A stretch of 64,000 nt of DNA from Cognatundibacterium squillarum (GCF_014652435.1 NZ_BMYU01000008.1:99380-163379), one strand, 5' to 3'; numbered from the stretch's first letter, positions 26,542 through 36,944 are shown. A program made the numbers and translations. The notes: a model not told the origin generated them from the sequence alone.

Positions 26542-26572
26542 AACCCGGTTAATGCAAATTAACCGGGTTTTT
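26542..26572 (+). terminator. Intrinsic terminator of tRNA-Leu copy 4
   Basis: Same 12-bp stem, GCAA loop and T-run; it marks the right end of the repeated unit. Confidence 0.93.
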
Positions 26573-26792
26573 CGTTTTACGCCCCACGTTGTCGTTGCCT
26601 CATCACAAGCACAGAACACGCTGCACGCCACCGGAATCGCAGATCAGGCTAAGCCAAAAATTCCAGCCAATTGCAAACCTCCGCCAGACACATACTTACC
26701 CAACCCATTTACCACACAAAGAGCTAGCGCACGCGCACAGAACCTCGCCATCCATTCAGGACTATGCCGCAATCCGCATTCATTACTTTCGG

Positions 26793-26846
26793 AGAGCCAG
26801 ACTTTCTGCCGACGACAGACAGATCGCTATGCAGAACTCCGCATTT
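26793..26846 (+). repeat. Dispersed intergenic repeat, copy B
   Basis: This segment matches 21052-21105 at 46 of 54 positions, the first 24 bp being identical. Like copy A it lies about 60 bp beyond the terminator of a minus-strand gene, in the same orientation. Confidence 0.8.
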
Positions 26847-26906
26847 AAGGCATTTTCAGCCTATCTTAGCCCTCTCCCCCACTCCTCCCAACACAGAAGA
26901 AGGCAC

Positions 26907-26944
26907 ATAAAAAAACGCCATTGCACATCAGTGCAATGGCGTTT
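26907..26944 (-). terminator. Intrinsic terminator of the purA-phosphoribosyltransferase transcript
   Basis: A 14-bp perfect stem (26913-26926 with 26931-26944) with a 4-nt loop is followed on the minus strand by a long T-run. It lies 38 nt after the stop of the minus-strand gene. Confidence 0.93.
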
Positions 26945-26981
26945 GAACCCTTGTGTAACCGGTGATCAGTTACAGGTCAGA

Positions 26982-27521
26982 TTATTGCTCACCTTTTTTA
27001 ATCCAGGCAGCCAGCTGATTCGGACGAATACTGTCGTACTCTTCGAACGGCTGATGAATCCACGGATTGGTTGGCAGGTAGTCCAGATAGTATTCCGGCT
27101 CAACGGTTGAACAGGCTTTGTACCAGATCACCGCAGATTTCACTTCCGTAACACCCTGATAGTTTTCGCGCAAATGTTTCAGAACGCGCTCCAGCGTCAC
27201 ACCGGAATCCACCAGATCGTCGACCACCAGAATGCGACCTTGCAGGCTACCCTTGCTCATAGAGATGTGCTTACTGATATCCAAATCACCCTGCACGGTA
27301 CCCGCTTCAGCGCGGTAAGAGCTGGTAGACAAAATAGCCAGTGGCACGTCAAAAATGCGGGAGAACACATCGCCCGGGCGCAAGCCGCCGCGCGCGAGGC
27401 ACAATACCTGATCAAACTGCCAGCCCGACTCATGCACTTTGAGTGCAAGCTGCTCGATGGAGCGATTATACGACTCCCAGGATACCCATAAATGCTTGTC
27501 AGTCGAGTCTGGTAAGCTCAT
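26982..27521 (-). CDS. Purine phosphoribosyltransferase family protein
   Basis: This type I phosphoribosyltransferase (179 aa) probably salvages a purine base with PRPP. The PRPP-binding motif RILVVDDLVDSGVTLE lies at about 95-110, and an upstream LARGGLRPGDVFSR segment fits the substrate/PRPP loop. The C-terminal YYLDYLPTNPWIHQPFEEYD resembles the hood of xanthine/guanine (Gpt-like) enzymes. It lies 28 nt downstream of purA, with AGGAAAGATGAG before the ATG, which supports a purine role. The preferred base (hypoxanthine, guanine or xanthine) cannot be told from sequence. Confidence 0.88.
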   Translation of the reverse strand: MSLPDSTDKHLWVSWESYNRSIEQLALKVHESGWQFDQVLCLARGGLRPGDVFSRIFDVPLAILSTSSYRAEAGTVQGDLDISKHISMSKGSLQGRILVVDDLVDSGVTLERVLKHLRENYQGVTEVKSAVIWYKACSTVEPEYYLDYLPTNPWIHQPFEEYDSIRPNQLAAWIKKGEQ

Positions 27522-27548
27522 AACAATCTCATCTTTCCTTGTTTCTTA

Positions 27549-28865
<1,317 letters not shown>

Positions 28866-30017
28866 TTAGTCCACATTTTGAAGAATCCATTGACCTTCGC
28901 TGCAAACAAGACTTTGCTTGCATTCGAATTCGTCCTGCTCATTTTCGTGCCCCGGCATCACCTGAATCACAATTTCACCCTGATCACGCAATTCCCGGAT
29001 ACGGGCGCGCAAAGCAGGGTCATTGCCCCAGGGAGCACGAATGGCGGGTTTTCTTTCAGCAACCGGCATCAGACGTGCCAGCTCACGCAAATCGAGCGAA
29101 AAGCCGGTTGCCGGACGCGCACGACCGAACGCCTCGCCAACATGATCATAACGACCACCCCTGGCGACAGCATTCGGCAAACCATCCACAAATACGCTAA
29201 ACATTACACCACTATGGTAATGATACCCTCTTAGGTCCGAGAGATCGACAGTTACGTGCTCTTTTCCGGCAATTTCGCCCAGATATTGCAAGTCATTTAA
29301 CGCATTCTGGATGCCTGTCGTACGCGGCAAAATCTGCGCCGCTTTCTCAATCACACTCAGATCGCCGTACAGGGAAGGCAATGCCAGCAATGCGTCACGA
29401 ACCACCGGCTCATATGCCACAGAAATTGATTGCAAGCCCGGAACATCCTTTGATTCCAGCAAAGAAAACAAGATATCCTCATCCCGCTTAGCAACCGGAT
29501 CCAGCTGGAGAATTGCCTTCAGCACACCGACGTGGCAAAGATCAATTCTGACGGCTTTCATACCAATTAACTCAAGACTGGACAACACCAGCTCCTGAAT
29601 CTCAGCGTCTGCCTCCAGCCCGGCGTGGCCATATATTTCTGCGCCGATCTGAAACGGCTCACGGGTTGCATGCAAGCCTGAAGGCTCCGTTTGCAGCACG
29701 CTACCGGCGTAACAGAGCCGCGTAACGCTTGCACGGTTAAGCAAATGGGCATCAATTCGCGCAACCTGTGTAGTCATGTCAGCACGAATACCCATGCTGC
29801 GACCGGAAACCTGATCTACAAGTTTAAAGGTGCGCAAATCCATATCTTTGCCCGCACCCGTTAACAAGGACTCCAGATACTCCAGCATCGGGGGCACAAC
29901 CATTTCGTAGCCATATACGCGGAATCTGTCCAGAAAACTGCGGCGCAGCTCTTCGATTTTTCGCGCCTCAGAAGGCAATACATCAGCAATTTTTTCAGGA
30001 AGCAGCCATGTTGGCAT
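28866..30017 (-). CDS. hisZ: ATP phosphoribosyltransferase regulatory subunit HisZ
   Basis: HisZ is a histidyl-tRNA-synthetase-like protein that forms a complex with short-form HisG and gives it histidine feedback control. The 383-aa protein has the class II fold segments [37 protein letters not shown] and [17 protein letters not shown]. It lacks the C-terminal anticodon-binding domain of true HisRS, which is encoded at 36945. Its presence implies that hisG elsewhere in the genome is the short form. The start codon follows the hflC terminator by about 30 nt. Confidence 0.95.
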   Translation of the reverse strand: MPTWLLPEKIADVLPSEARKIEELRRSFLDRFRVYGYEMVVPPMLEYLESLLTGAGKDMDLRTFKLVDQVSGRSMGIRADMTTQVARIDAHLLNRASVTRLCYAGSVLQTEPSGLHATREPFQIGAEIYGHAGLEADAEIQELVLSSLELIGMKAVRIDLCHVGVLKAILQLDPVAKRDEDILFSLLESKDVPGLQSISVAYEPVVRDALLALPSLYGDLSVIEKAAQILPRTTGIQNALNDLQYLGEIAGKEHVTVDLSDLRGYHYHSGVMFSVFVDGLPNAVARGGRYDHVGEAFGRARPATGFSLDLRELARLMPVAERKPAIRAPWGNDPALRARIRELRDQGEIVIQVMPGHENEQDEFECKQSLVCSEGQWILQNVD

Positions 30018-30047
30018 GACAAATACCTAATAATCAGAAAAAACAAT

Positions 30048-30078
30048 CAAAAAGCGACCCATACAAAGTATGGGTCGC
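30048..30078 (-). terminator. Intrinsic terminator after hflC, directly upstream of hisZ
   Basis: GCGACCCATA and its complement (30054-30063 with 30069-30078) form a 10-bp stem with a 5-nt loop, followed on the minus strand by TTTTTG. It ends only 30 nt before the hisZ start, so hisZ needs readthrough or a promoter inside the hflC end. Confidence 0.92.
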
Positions 30079-30101
30079 CGCATCAGAACAATCAGGAAAA
30101 A

Positions 30102-30992
30102 TTACTTAGACTTCGCCGGTTGTGCAGCTGTACCACTACCTTTGAAATAGCGGAAAAAGTCAGATGCCGGATCGACGACCAGCAAGTCAGATTTATTTTT
30201 AAAGCTTGAACGGTAGGCTTCCAGGCTTTTATAAAATTTATAAAACTCCGGATTCTGACCAAATGCCTGCGCGTAAATCTGCGATGCTTCCGCATCACCT
30301 GCACCGCGAATCTCTTCAGACTGACGGTTAGCATCCGCGAGAATCACCATGCGCTGACGATCTGCATCCGCACGGATTTGCTCTGACTCCGCCGCACCGG
30401 TTGAACGCAACTCATTAGCAACACGGGTACGCTCAGCACGCATACGATCATAAACGGAGTTATTAATCTGCTCGACATAATCAACACGCTTCAGGCGAAC
30501 ATCAATAATCGACACACCAATCTGACGAGCATCTTCACTGACACGCGCCTTGATCGAGTCCATCACTTTCGCACGTTCACCCGAAATAACATCACGAATA
30601 GAATGCTTAGTGATGACTTCGTTCAGTGCTGCTTTTACGATTTGAGAAAGGCGCTCTTCCGCACGCTGGTTCTTATCACCAAAACTCACGAAATATACTT
30701 TCGGATCAGAAATGCGCCATTTCACGTACGAATCGACCAGGATATTTTTCTTTTCCGCAGTAATAAAACGATCAGCCTCAGATGAGTCGATTGTCAGAAT
30801 GCGTTTATCGAAAAAAACAACGTTCTGAATAAGCGGCCACTTAGGGTGCAACCCCGGTTCACTGACGACAGATTTCACTTCACCAAATGAAAACACAATC
30901 GCATATGATTTCTGATCAACAACAAATACCGACGAAGACAAAGCAATCAGCGCCAGGAAAAATCCGGACAATACCACCATCACTCGATTCAT
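30102..30992 (-). CDS. hflC: FtsH protease modulator HflC
   Basis: HflC pairs with HflK in a large periplasm-facing cage that surrounds and regulates the membrane protease FtsH. The 296-aa protein has an N-terminal membrane anchor (about 4-24) and a SPFH/band-7 domain (about 25-200), with DSYVKWRISDPKVYFVSFGD and a coiled-coil region (ERTRVANELRSTGAAESEQI). The ATG overlaps the hflK stop by one base (TAATG). The C-terminal tail is longer and more Ala/Lys-rich than the core. Confidence 0.97.
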   Translation of the reverse strand: MNRVMVVLSGFFLALIALSSSVFVVDQKSYAIVFSFGEVKSVVSEPGLHPKWPLIQNVVFFDKRILTIDSSEADRFITAEKKNILVDSYVKWRISDPKVYFVSFGDKNQRAEERLSQIVKAALNEVITKHSIRDVISGERAKVMDSIKARVSEDARQIGVSIIDVRLKRVDYVEQINNSVYDRMRAERTRVANELRSTGAAESEQIRADADRQRMVILADANRQSEEIRGAGDAEASQIYAQAFGQNPEFYKFYKSLEAYRSSFKNKSDLLVVDPASDFFRYFKGSGTAAQPAKSK

Positions 30993-32203
30993 TATCGTCC
31001 CTCCCTCTCACGAACATCACGCGCCCTAGCATCTTTCGGTGCTTTAATTTCAACGCCCTGTACTGGATCGTGTGATGCACCGGGCACCGCGGCGGCAGCC
31101 TTGCCGGAGTTAACAGCCTCCTGGCCGTTCATCATCTTATCAAGCGGAATGTAAACCATGTTATTTCCCGATTTACTATCCATCATCACCTTACTGGTGC
31201 TGGCAAAAATTTGCTGCATTGTTTCCAGATACATACGATCACGGGTAACGGCAGGCGCCTTCTGATACTCGGCAAGCACTTGTTTGAAACGGGATGCATT
31301 ACCCTCAGCATTGGCAACCACTTTTGCACGGTAGCCCTCGGCCTCCTGAATAATACGGGAAGCCTCACCTTTTGCCTTAGGAATCACCTCATTCGCATAA
31401 GCCTGACCTTCGTTCTTCTGACGCTCTTTATCCTGGCCAGCCTTAACCGCATCATCGAACGCCGCCTGTACTTGCTCGGGCGGTTGCACGCCCTGCATAG
31501 TGACATTCGTCACTAAAATACCAGCCTGATAGCGCTCAAGAATCTGCTGCATTAATGAAGCCACATCGAGAGAAACTTTGTCACGTCCTTCGTACAATAC
31601 GAAGTCCATTTTATTCTTCCCGACAACCTCACGGACGGCTGTTTCAGCCACCTGGCGAATCAGATCTTCGTCCTGATCACGATTATTGAACAAAAACTCA
31701 GAAGCGCTCTTCAATTTGTATTGCACAGCAAACTGCACGTCGACGATATTCTCATCATCCGTCAGCATTAATGCTTCTCTTGGTTGCTTCGACTTTGAGG
31801 ATGAACGGTACCCTACTTCAATAGTACGCACTTTCGACAAATTAACGATTTCATGTTGCTGAACAGGATAAGGAATACGCCAGTTCATACCCGGACTTGC
31901 GGTACCTGTGAACTTTCCGAAGGTCGTAATCACCGCGGTCTGCCCTTCCTGCACGATGAATACACCACTTACCAGCCATACACCGGCAATTAAAGCAGCC
32001 ACCAACCCGGCTCCGCGCATGCCGGAATCGGAACCACCTCCCTGCGGAGCAGATCCGTTTTTTCCGGAAAGCAATGCATTCCAGCGCTGTACCGCATCAC
32101 GCCAGATCTGATCCAGATCCGGAGGAGAGTCTGCGCCCTTGTTTTCATTTTTCTTGTCACCGTTGCGGGAATCGTTACCCCATTTCGGATCGTTCAGTGA
32201 CAT
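30992..32203 (-). CDS. hflK: FtsH protease modulator HflK
   Basis: HflK is the partner of HflC in the FtsH-regulating complex. From the ATG at 32203 the product has 403 aa. It starts with the family-typical MSLNDPKWGN, a Gly/Asn-rich cytoplasmic segment, one membrane helix (about 68-88), the SPFH domain with VRTIEVGYRSS, the helix QAAFDDAVKAGQDKERQKNE and a C-terminal tail. An in-frame ATG at 32239 would add 12 residues (MLPSIRNKLKAI); neither start has a strong ribosome-binding site. hflX ends upstream and hflC overlaps by one base. Confidence 0.95.
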   Translation of the reverse strand: MSLNDPKWGNDSRNGDKKNENKGADSPPDLDQIWRDAVQRWNALLSGKNGSAPQGGGSDSGMRGAGLVAALIAGVWLVSGVFIVQEGQTAVITTFGKFTGTASPGMNWRIPYPVQQHEIVNLSKVRTIEVGYRSSSKSKQPREALMLTDDENIVDVQFAVQYKLKSASEFLFNNRDQDEDLIRQVAETAVREVVGKNKMDFVLYEGRDKVSLDVASLMQQILERYQAGILVTNVTMQGVQPPEQVQAAFDDAVKAGQDKERQKNEGQAYANEVIPKAKGEASRIIQEAEGYRAKVVANAEGNASRFKQVLAEYQKAPAVTRDRMYLETMQQIFASTSKVMMDSKSGNNMVYIPLDKMMNGQEAVNSGKAAAAVPGASHDPVQGVEIKAPKDARARDVREREGR

Positions 32204-32261
32204 GATCGCTTTGAGCTTGTTGCGAATCGAAGGTAACATGCTGAATCTTTTCAAAGTAAAT

Positions 32262-33389
32262 TCAGTGGGATAAAAAACGGATATCAGCCTCATCTTCAGA
32301 AGTTTCATCTGACTGAGCTGCATATTTTTCCGCAGCAAACCCGGCAATGGCGGAACGCAATTCCGACAAACCATCACCTGTACGGGCGCTTACCGACACG
32401 CGCGCGATTCTACCACAGTCATCCAAAACAACTTCCGGCGAGCCGCCTGAGAGATCTATTTTGTTATAGACGAGAAGTTGCGGAACAGATTCTGCACCAA
32501 TTTCCGCGAGAACGTGATTCACCTGCTCAATCTGATCTGTACGACTGGAGCTTGCTGCATCAATCACATGCAGTAACAAATCTGCATGTATCGTTTCTTC
32601 CAGCGTTGTACGAAATGCAGCGACAAGCTGATGCGGCAGCTCCCTGACGAATCCGACGGTGTCTGAGAGAACAACATTTCCGACATCCGGCAAATAAAGG
32701 CGTCGCGAAGTCGTATCGAGGGTGGCAAACAATTGATCTGCAGCGTAGGCGCCTGCCTTGGTCAATGCATTAAACAGTGTCGACTTACCCGCATTGGTAT
32801 AGCCGACAAGTGAAACCGTAAAACCATTGTTTTTGTTTCGCGCTCTACGCTGAGTTTCCCGCTGCTTCTGCAACTTACCAAGCCGGGATTTCAGCATTTT
32901 CACGCGTTCACCCAGCAGTCGGCGGTCTGTTTCAAGCTGTGTCTCACCTGGACCGCGCAATCCAATACCACCTTTTTGCCGCTCAAGATGAGTCCATCCG
33001 CGAACGAGACGAGTAGCAAGATGCTGCAACTGAGCAAGCTCAACTTGCAGTTTACCCTCATGACTTTTTGCCCGCTGCGCGAAAATATCCAGAATCAGGC
33101 TTGTTCGGTCAACAACACGAACCTTCAGCACTTTTTCCAGATTTCTTTGCTGCGCCGGCGACAGTGCGTGATTGAAAATAGCAATTTCAGCCTGGCAAAG
33201 CACAATCAGATCAGATACTTCCTGTGCCTTACCTGAGCCGATGAAAAGTGCTGCATCAGGTCCGGATCGTTTGCAAGTTACCGCGTCATAGTCCCTGACA
33301 CCTGCTGACTTTGCAAGTAACACAAGCTCTTCAAAACTTGCTGCAAAATCAACACCCCCAAAATCGACGCCTACTAAAACTGCGCGCAT
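32262..33389 (-). CDS. hflX: GTPase HflX
   Basis: HflX is a ribosome-associated GTPase that splits or rescues stalled 70S ribosomes, notably under heat stress. The 375-aa product has the N-terminal HflX domain with the glycine-rich region (GWTHLERQKGGIGLRGPGET), a coiled coil, and the G domain with Walker A GYTNAGKST and DTVGFVRELP. NKID is the G4 motif. An in-frame GTG at 33401 could add 4 residues; 33389 (MRAVLVGVDFG) matches the family start. It sits between hfq and hflK, the classic order. Confidence 0.96.
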   Translation of the reverse strand: MRAVLVGVDFGGVDFAASFEELVLLAKSAGVRDYDAVTCKRSGPDAALFIGSGKAQEVSDLIVLCQAEIAIFNHALSPAQQRNLEKVLKVRVVDRTSLILDIFAQRAKSHEGKLQVELAQLQHLATRLVRGWTHLERQKGGIGLRGPGETQLETDRRLLGERVKMLKSRLGKLQKQRETQRRARNKNNGFTVSLVGYTNAGKSTLFNALTKAGAYAADQLFATLDTTSRRLYLPDVGNVVLSDTVGFVRELPHQLVAAFRTTLEETIHADLLLHVIDAASSSRTDQIEQVNHVLAEIGAESVPQLLVYNKIDLSGGSPEVVLDDCGRIARVSVSARTGDGLSELRSAIAGFAAEKYAAQSDETSEDEADIRFLSH

Positions 33390-33425
33390 TTCGGGAAGCA
33401 CTCAATAGATACAATACTCACAAAT

Positions 33426-33662
33426 TCACTCTGCTTCGGAGTCGGAATTAATATTTACTGCGCGAGCAGGAACGACTGTAGAAATCGCGTGTTTGTAAAC
33501 CATTTGCGTTACGGTGTTACGCAACAAGACGACATACTGATCGAATGATTCGATATGCCCCTGCAGCTTAATTCCGTTCACCAGATAAATCGAAACAGGA
33601 ATATGCTCTTTACGCAATGCATTCAGGAATGGGTCTTGTAACAATTGCCCTTTGTTGCTCAT
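33426..33662 (-). CDS. hfq: RNA chaperone Hfq
   Basis: Hfq is a hexameric Sm-like protein that pairs small RNAs with mRNAs. The 78-aa protein has the Sm1 region ([20 protein letters not shown]), the core [19 protein letters not shown] and the Sm2 motif [10 protein letters not shown]. The short C-terminal tail is normal for betaproteobacteria. GGAG lies 6 nt before the ATG. The leader holds a stem with a U-rich loop (33698-33724) that could serve autoregulation. Confidence 0.98.
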   Translation of the reverse strand: MSNKGQLLQDPFLNALRKEHIPVSIYLVNGIKLQGHIESFDQYVVLLRNTVTQMVYKHAISTVVPARAVNINSDSEAE

Positions 33663-33697
33663 ATCAGCTCCATTTTTTAGTTGTGTTCAGGAGTTGG

Positions 33698-33724
33698 GGG
33701 TACATTTTAAAAAATCAAGTACCC
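33698..33724 (-). promoter_or_regulatory. Stem-loop with U-rich loop in the hfq leader
   Basis: GGGTAC (33698-33703) pairs with GTACCC (33719-33724). Read on the minus strand, the loop includes TTGATTTTTTAAAAT. It lies between a TATAAT (33739-33744) and the hfq start, and no T-run follows, so it is not a terminator. A U-rich loop could bind Hfq itself. Confidence 0.5.
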
Positions 33725-33738
33725 ACGCATTGACTCTT

Positions 33739-33744
33739 ATTATA
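33739..33744 (-). promoter_or_regulatory. Candidate -10 element of hfq
   Basis: A perfect TATAAT reads on the minus strand about 75 nt upstream of hfq, in the 99-bp der-hfq gap. No good -35 is present at 16-18 nt. Confidence 0.4.
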
Positions 33745-33761
33745 GATTTTTGCAAAAGAAC

Positions 33762-35111
33762 TTAGTCACGCTCTTTATCAAAAGGATTTTTACCGTTCCG
33801 CATCTCAATACGAAGTGGCGTTCCGATTAACGAAAAGGTATCACGGAAATGCTTTTCGAGGTAGCGTTTATAGCTATCACTGATTGCCTCCAAAGAATTT
33901 CCGTGGATAACAATCACCGGAGGATTCTGACCACCTTGATGCGCATAACGCATTTTCGGACGTATAGACCCTTTTCGTTTAGGTTGCTGGTGTTCAACTG
34001 CCTCCTGCAACGCACGCGTCAGCTTCGGCGTCGGCAATTTTGCCATTGCTGCTGCATAGGCAGAGTCAACCGACTTCAGCAAAGGTCCGATACCAGTGGA
34101 TTTCAGAGCCGAAATAAAGTGAAATTTAGCAAACGTCAGGAAATTGAGCTTTCGTTCAATATCGATTTTAATTTCGTCCCGCTTATCGCTGTCAAGCCCG
34201 TCCCATTTGTTGATGGCAACCACTAAAGCGCGACCAGACTCAAGGACAAACCCCGCGATATGCGCATCTTGTTCAGAAATATCCTGCTGCGCATCAAGCA
34301 TCAACACAACAACATTCGCCTCCGAAATCGATTGCAATGTCTTTACAACAGAGAACTTCTCAATAGCCTCAAACACTTTGCCACGCCGCCGAATACCGGC
34401 GGTATCGATCAGCGAATATGGCTTACCATCTCGCTCAAAAGGAATCTCAATGGAATCTCGCGTCGTCCCCGGCATATCAAATGCAATAACCCGCTCTTCA
34501 CCAAGCAAAGTGTTGACCAGAGTAGACTTACCGACATTCGGGCGACCTACCAGAGCGATTCTTACGCCACGTTGATTTTCGTCTTCCTCTGGGTCTTCTT
34601 CCAGCTCAGGGCGGCTCTTGAAAGCAAAATCGATTGCCTCACGAACCAGATCATTTACGCCATCGCCATGCGCAGCAGAAATGACGTAGGGATCTCCCAT
34701 TCCCAATTCATAAAAATCTGCAGTAACTGACGTATACTTCATCCCTTCTGCTTTGTTAACTACCAGCATCACTGGACGATTACTTTTTCTCAGATAATCA
34801 GTAATTGTTTTATCATGCGGCGTCAGTCCCTGACGTCCATCTACAATAAAAACGACGACATCAGCTTCAGCAACTGCCTGTTTGGTTTGTTTCGCCATCT
34901 CATGAACAATACCTTCTTTCGCTACAGGCTCAAAGCCACCTGTATCGATCACAAGAAACGGACGATCACCCACCCTCCCCTCACCATAGTGACGATCACG
35001 GGTCAAGCCTGGTAAATCTGCAACGAGTGCATCTCGCGAACGGGTAAGCCGATTAAACAGCGTAGACTTTCCGACATTTGGTCGCCCAATAAGTGCAATA
35101 ACCGGCTTCAT
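33762..35111 (-). CDS. der: Ribosome biogenesis GTPase Der (EngA)
   Basis: Der has two tandem G domains and a KH-like domain and helps mature the 50S subunit. The 449-aa protein shows two copies of [10 protein letters not shown] (about 8 and 189), DTGGFEP and [11 protein letters not shown] as G3 motifs, NKAEG and NKWDG as G4, and a C-terminal KH-like domain (about 355-445) with [20 protein letters not shown]. It follows bamB by 18 nt, the usual proteobacterial pairing. Confidence 0.98.
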   Translation of the reverse strand: MKPVIALIGRPNVGKSTLFNRLTRSRDALVADLPGLTRDRHYGEGRVGDRPFLVIDTGGFEPVAKEGIVHEMAKQTKQAVAEADVVVFIVDGRQGLTPHDKTITDYLRKSNRPVMLVVNKAEGMKYTSVTADFYELGMGDPYVISAAHGDGVNDLVREAIDFAFKSRPELEEDPEEDENQRGVRIALVGRPNVGKSTLVNTLLGEERVIAFDMPGTTRDSIEIPFERDGKPYSLIDTAGIRRRGKVFEAIEKFSVVKTLQSISEANVVVLMLDAQQDISEQDAHIAGFVLESGRALVVAINKWDGLDSDKRDEIKIDIERKLNFLTFAKFHFISALKSTGIGPLLKSVDSAYAAAMAKLPTPKLTRALQEAVEHQQPKRKGSIRPKMRYAHQGGQNPPVIVIHGNSLEAISDSYKRYLEKHFRDTFSLIGTPLRIEMRNGKNPFDKERD

Positions 35112-35129
35112 AAATTTCTTATTAAATAC

Positions 35130-36275
35130 TTATTCAATACCGACGGACACAACAGATCCGCCTTTTGTTTGTAAAATCAAGCGAGACCCTGCAACAACCG
35201 GATTGCCGAGAACAGCACTGCCATCCGTCGCTAACCTTGCTGCAAACGAGCCATCTTCTCTTGATAAAAAATGGATATAACCTGCAAAATCACCTAAAGC
35301 AACCACGTTGCCGAAGGAAACCGGCGAACTTAATCCCCTGTGAAGTAATTTATCGTTTTTCCATGCGCTTGCCCCACCTTCTCTGGAGTAAGCTGTCACA
35401 ACACCATTTACATCGGCAGCGAAGACAAACCGCTCATCAGCGCTTGCACCAACTTCACTGGAAACTGGCTTTACCCATCGCTGGACTCCAGTCTGCGCAT
35501 CAAAACAACCTACGCGTCCCTGATAAGTCACCGCACAAACGATTTTTCCTACAACGGATGGGATACCCATCACATCTGCGACACGCTCTAATTCAGTAGC
35601 GCCTTTTGGTTCCCCGACAACTGCATCCCATTTAATCGCGCCATTGGCAAGAGAAACGGCGGTCAGTTTTCCGCCAGGTAAAGCCGCAATCAGACTATCG
35701 TTAACCACCGTCATACCGGAAGCAGCACGGAGCGTAAGACTAGGCAAAGGCCGCTCTACCATCCACTTGCGCGTACCATTTGCAACATCAAGAGCAATAA
35801 TCTTGTTCTCATTTGTCCTTACGATCACGGTGCCGGAATTTATCAATGGAATCGAAAGGATTTCGCTTGACTCAGAAACAGACCATTTCACAGCACCGTC
35901 AACCGAAGACAATCCTACAATCTTACCTTTTTCGCCAGCAACGACTAACAATCCATCGCCAGCGGCAATACCTGCTGTCAAACGGGAACCAGCATTCACC
36001 TTCCAGAATTGCCTGCCAGTGACCACATCAAACTTAACAACACTGCCATCGGCTGCAGCCGCATAACCCGTACCACCATCAATTGCAGGAACAAAAAAGT
36101 AATTTTCACTGCGACCAACGGACAACGACCACTGCTGTTTCACAGACATTGATTGCTTCACCTCGATCAGGTCAGCAGGTTTTTTCGATTCTGTTTTTGA
36201 GAACGGATTCCATGAAGAACAACCTGTTAAAGCCAAGCCAACAACTAACGGGATTATTTGTACGAGCAAACGCAT
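35130..36275 (-). CDS. bamB: Outer membrane protein assembly factor BamB
   Basis: BamB is an outer-membrane lipoprotein of the BAM complex that assembles beta-barrel proteins. From the ATG at 36275 it has 381 aa, with a lipoprotein signal ending in the lipobox LTGC (Cys at about 19). It then has repeated PQQ-like beta-propeller blades (DVVTGRQFWKVNAGSRLT, DVANGTRKW, DAQTGVQRW). The longer frame from 36320 would bury the signal peptide and is rejected; GGAAA precedes 36275. It lies between yfgM and der, as in E. coli. Confidence 0.96.
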   Translation of the reverse strand: MRLLVQIIPLVVGLALTGCSSWNPFSKTESKKPADLIEVKQSMSVKQQWSLSVGRSENYFFVPAIDGGTGYAAAADGSVVKFDVVTGRQFWKVNAGSRLTAGIAAGDGLLVVAGEKGKIVGLSSVDGAVKWSVSESSEILSIPLINSGTVIVRTNENKIIALDVANGTRKWMVERPLPSLTLRAASGMTVVNDSLIAALPGGKLTAVSLANGAIKWDAVVGEPKGATELERVADVMGIPSVVGKIVCAVTYQGRVGCFDAQTGVQRWVKPVSSEVGASADERFVFAADVNGVVTAYSREGGASAWKNDKLLHRGLSSPVSFGNVVALGDFAGYIHFLSREDGSFAARLATDGSAVLGNPVVAGSRLILQTKGGSVVSVGIE

Positions 36276-36288
36276 AGAAAATTTCCGA

Positions 36289-36933
36289 TTAAGATTTATC
36301 TGTAGTACCACCGATAGCATCCAGTTTAATCTGGACTAATGGTTTCCCTGCAGATTTATCTTTCATTTTTTCAAGTGCAGTCTGGTAAGCCTTACGGGCT
36401 TCCTCAACTTTCCCTTGTGCAACCAGAATATCCCCTCTGCGATCAGCCTGATCCGCGAGAAATTCTTCCGGGAAATCGGAATTTATCAGTTTAGCGGCAT
36501 CATCAAAAGATTTCTCATCAAGCAAAATTCCGGATAACCTGATTTTTGCCAGAGCACGATATTCTTCATTCTTAGTTGTGCCGACTATCGAATTCAACAA
36601 CTCTTTAGCATGCTTAATATCACCTGAATCATATGCAGACTTCGCAGCGATTAAAACAGTCATTTCAACATAATGACTGGAAGGAAAACGCTCCTTCAAG
36701 TCAGAAGTCACTCGCTGAACCTGCTTATCATCCTTACCAGCGACTGCTTTGTTGAGTTCCTCAAACAAAACAGAAGCTTCTGAGGATTTAGACTGTTGAA
36801 ATGAGTTCCAGTAACTCCAGCCAGCGTATGAACCCAGTCCGGCAATCAGCACCCATGTTGCGATATTTCCATATTGCTTCCAGACAGCTTTAAGATTCGC
36901 CAGCTGTTCCTGTTCTTCTAAATCGTATGCCAT
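36289..36933 (-). CDS. YfgM-like TPR protein, ancillary to the Sec translocon
   Basis: The 214-aa protein has an acidic cytoplasmic start (MAYDLEEQEQLANLKAVWKQ), one membrane helix (about 25-43) and a periplasmic tetratricopeptide-like region (about 48-205), the architecture of YfgM. In E. coli YfgM associates with SecYEG and periplasmic chaperones and also affects RcsB stability. It lies between hisS and bamB, the conserved place for this family, with short gaps (11 and 13 nt). Confidence 0.9.
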   Translation of the reverse strand: MAYDLEEQEQLANLKAVWKQYGNIATWVLIAGLGSYAGWSYWNSFQQSKSSEASVLFEELNKAVAGKDDKQVQRVTSDLKERFPSSHYVEMTVLIAAKSAYDSGDIKHAKELLNSIVGTTKNEEYRALAKIRLSGILLDEKSFDDAAKLINSDFPEEFLADQADRRGDILVAQGKVEEARKAYQTALEKMKDKSAGKPLVQIKLDAIGGTTDKS

Positions 36934-36944
36934 ATCTTTTTCTA

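Larger units (their letters stand above)
25616..26572 (+). repeat. Tandem array of four tRNA-Leu transcription units
   Basis: Four near-identical blocks of tRNA plus terminator, with three intervening spacers that each carry the next promoter, repeat with periods of 280, 272 and 281 bp. The tRNA and terminator are invariant, while the spacers differ at scattered positions. This fits unequal crossing-over followed by selection or gene conversion of the functional parts. Confidence 0.92.
26573..26981. other. Gene-free stretch between the tRNA array and the phosphoribosyltransferase gene
   Basis: I see no credible gene in these 409 bp. The sequence holds the dispersed repeat copy B (26793-26846) and the terminator of the minus-strand phosphoribosyltransferase gene (26907-26944). 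Small open frames here lack ribosome-binding sites and resemble nothing I recognise. Confidence 0.7.

Noticed and set aside
25649-26552. Repeated open frames across the tRNA-Leu array on both strands
   Set aside because: They are produced by the identical tRNA sequences and cross terminators and promoters; they do not encode proteins.
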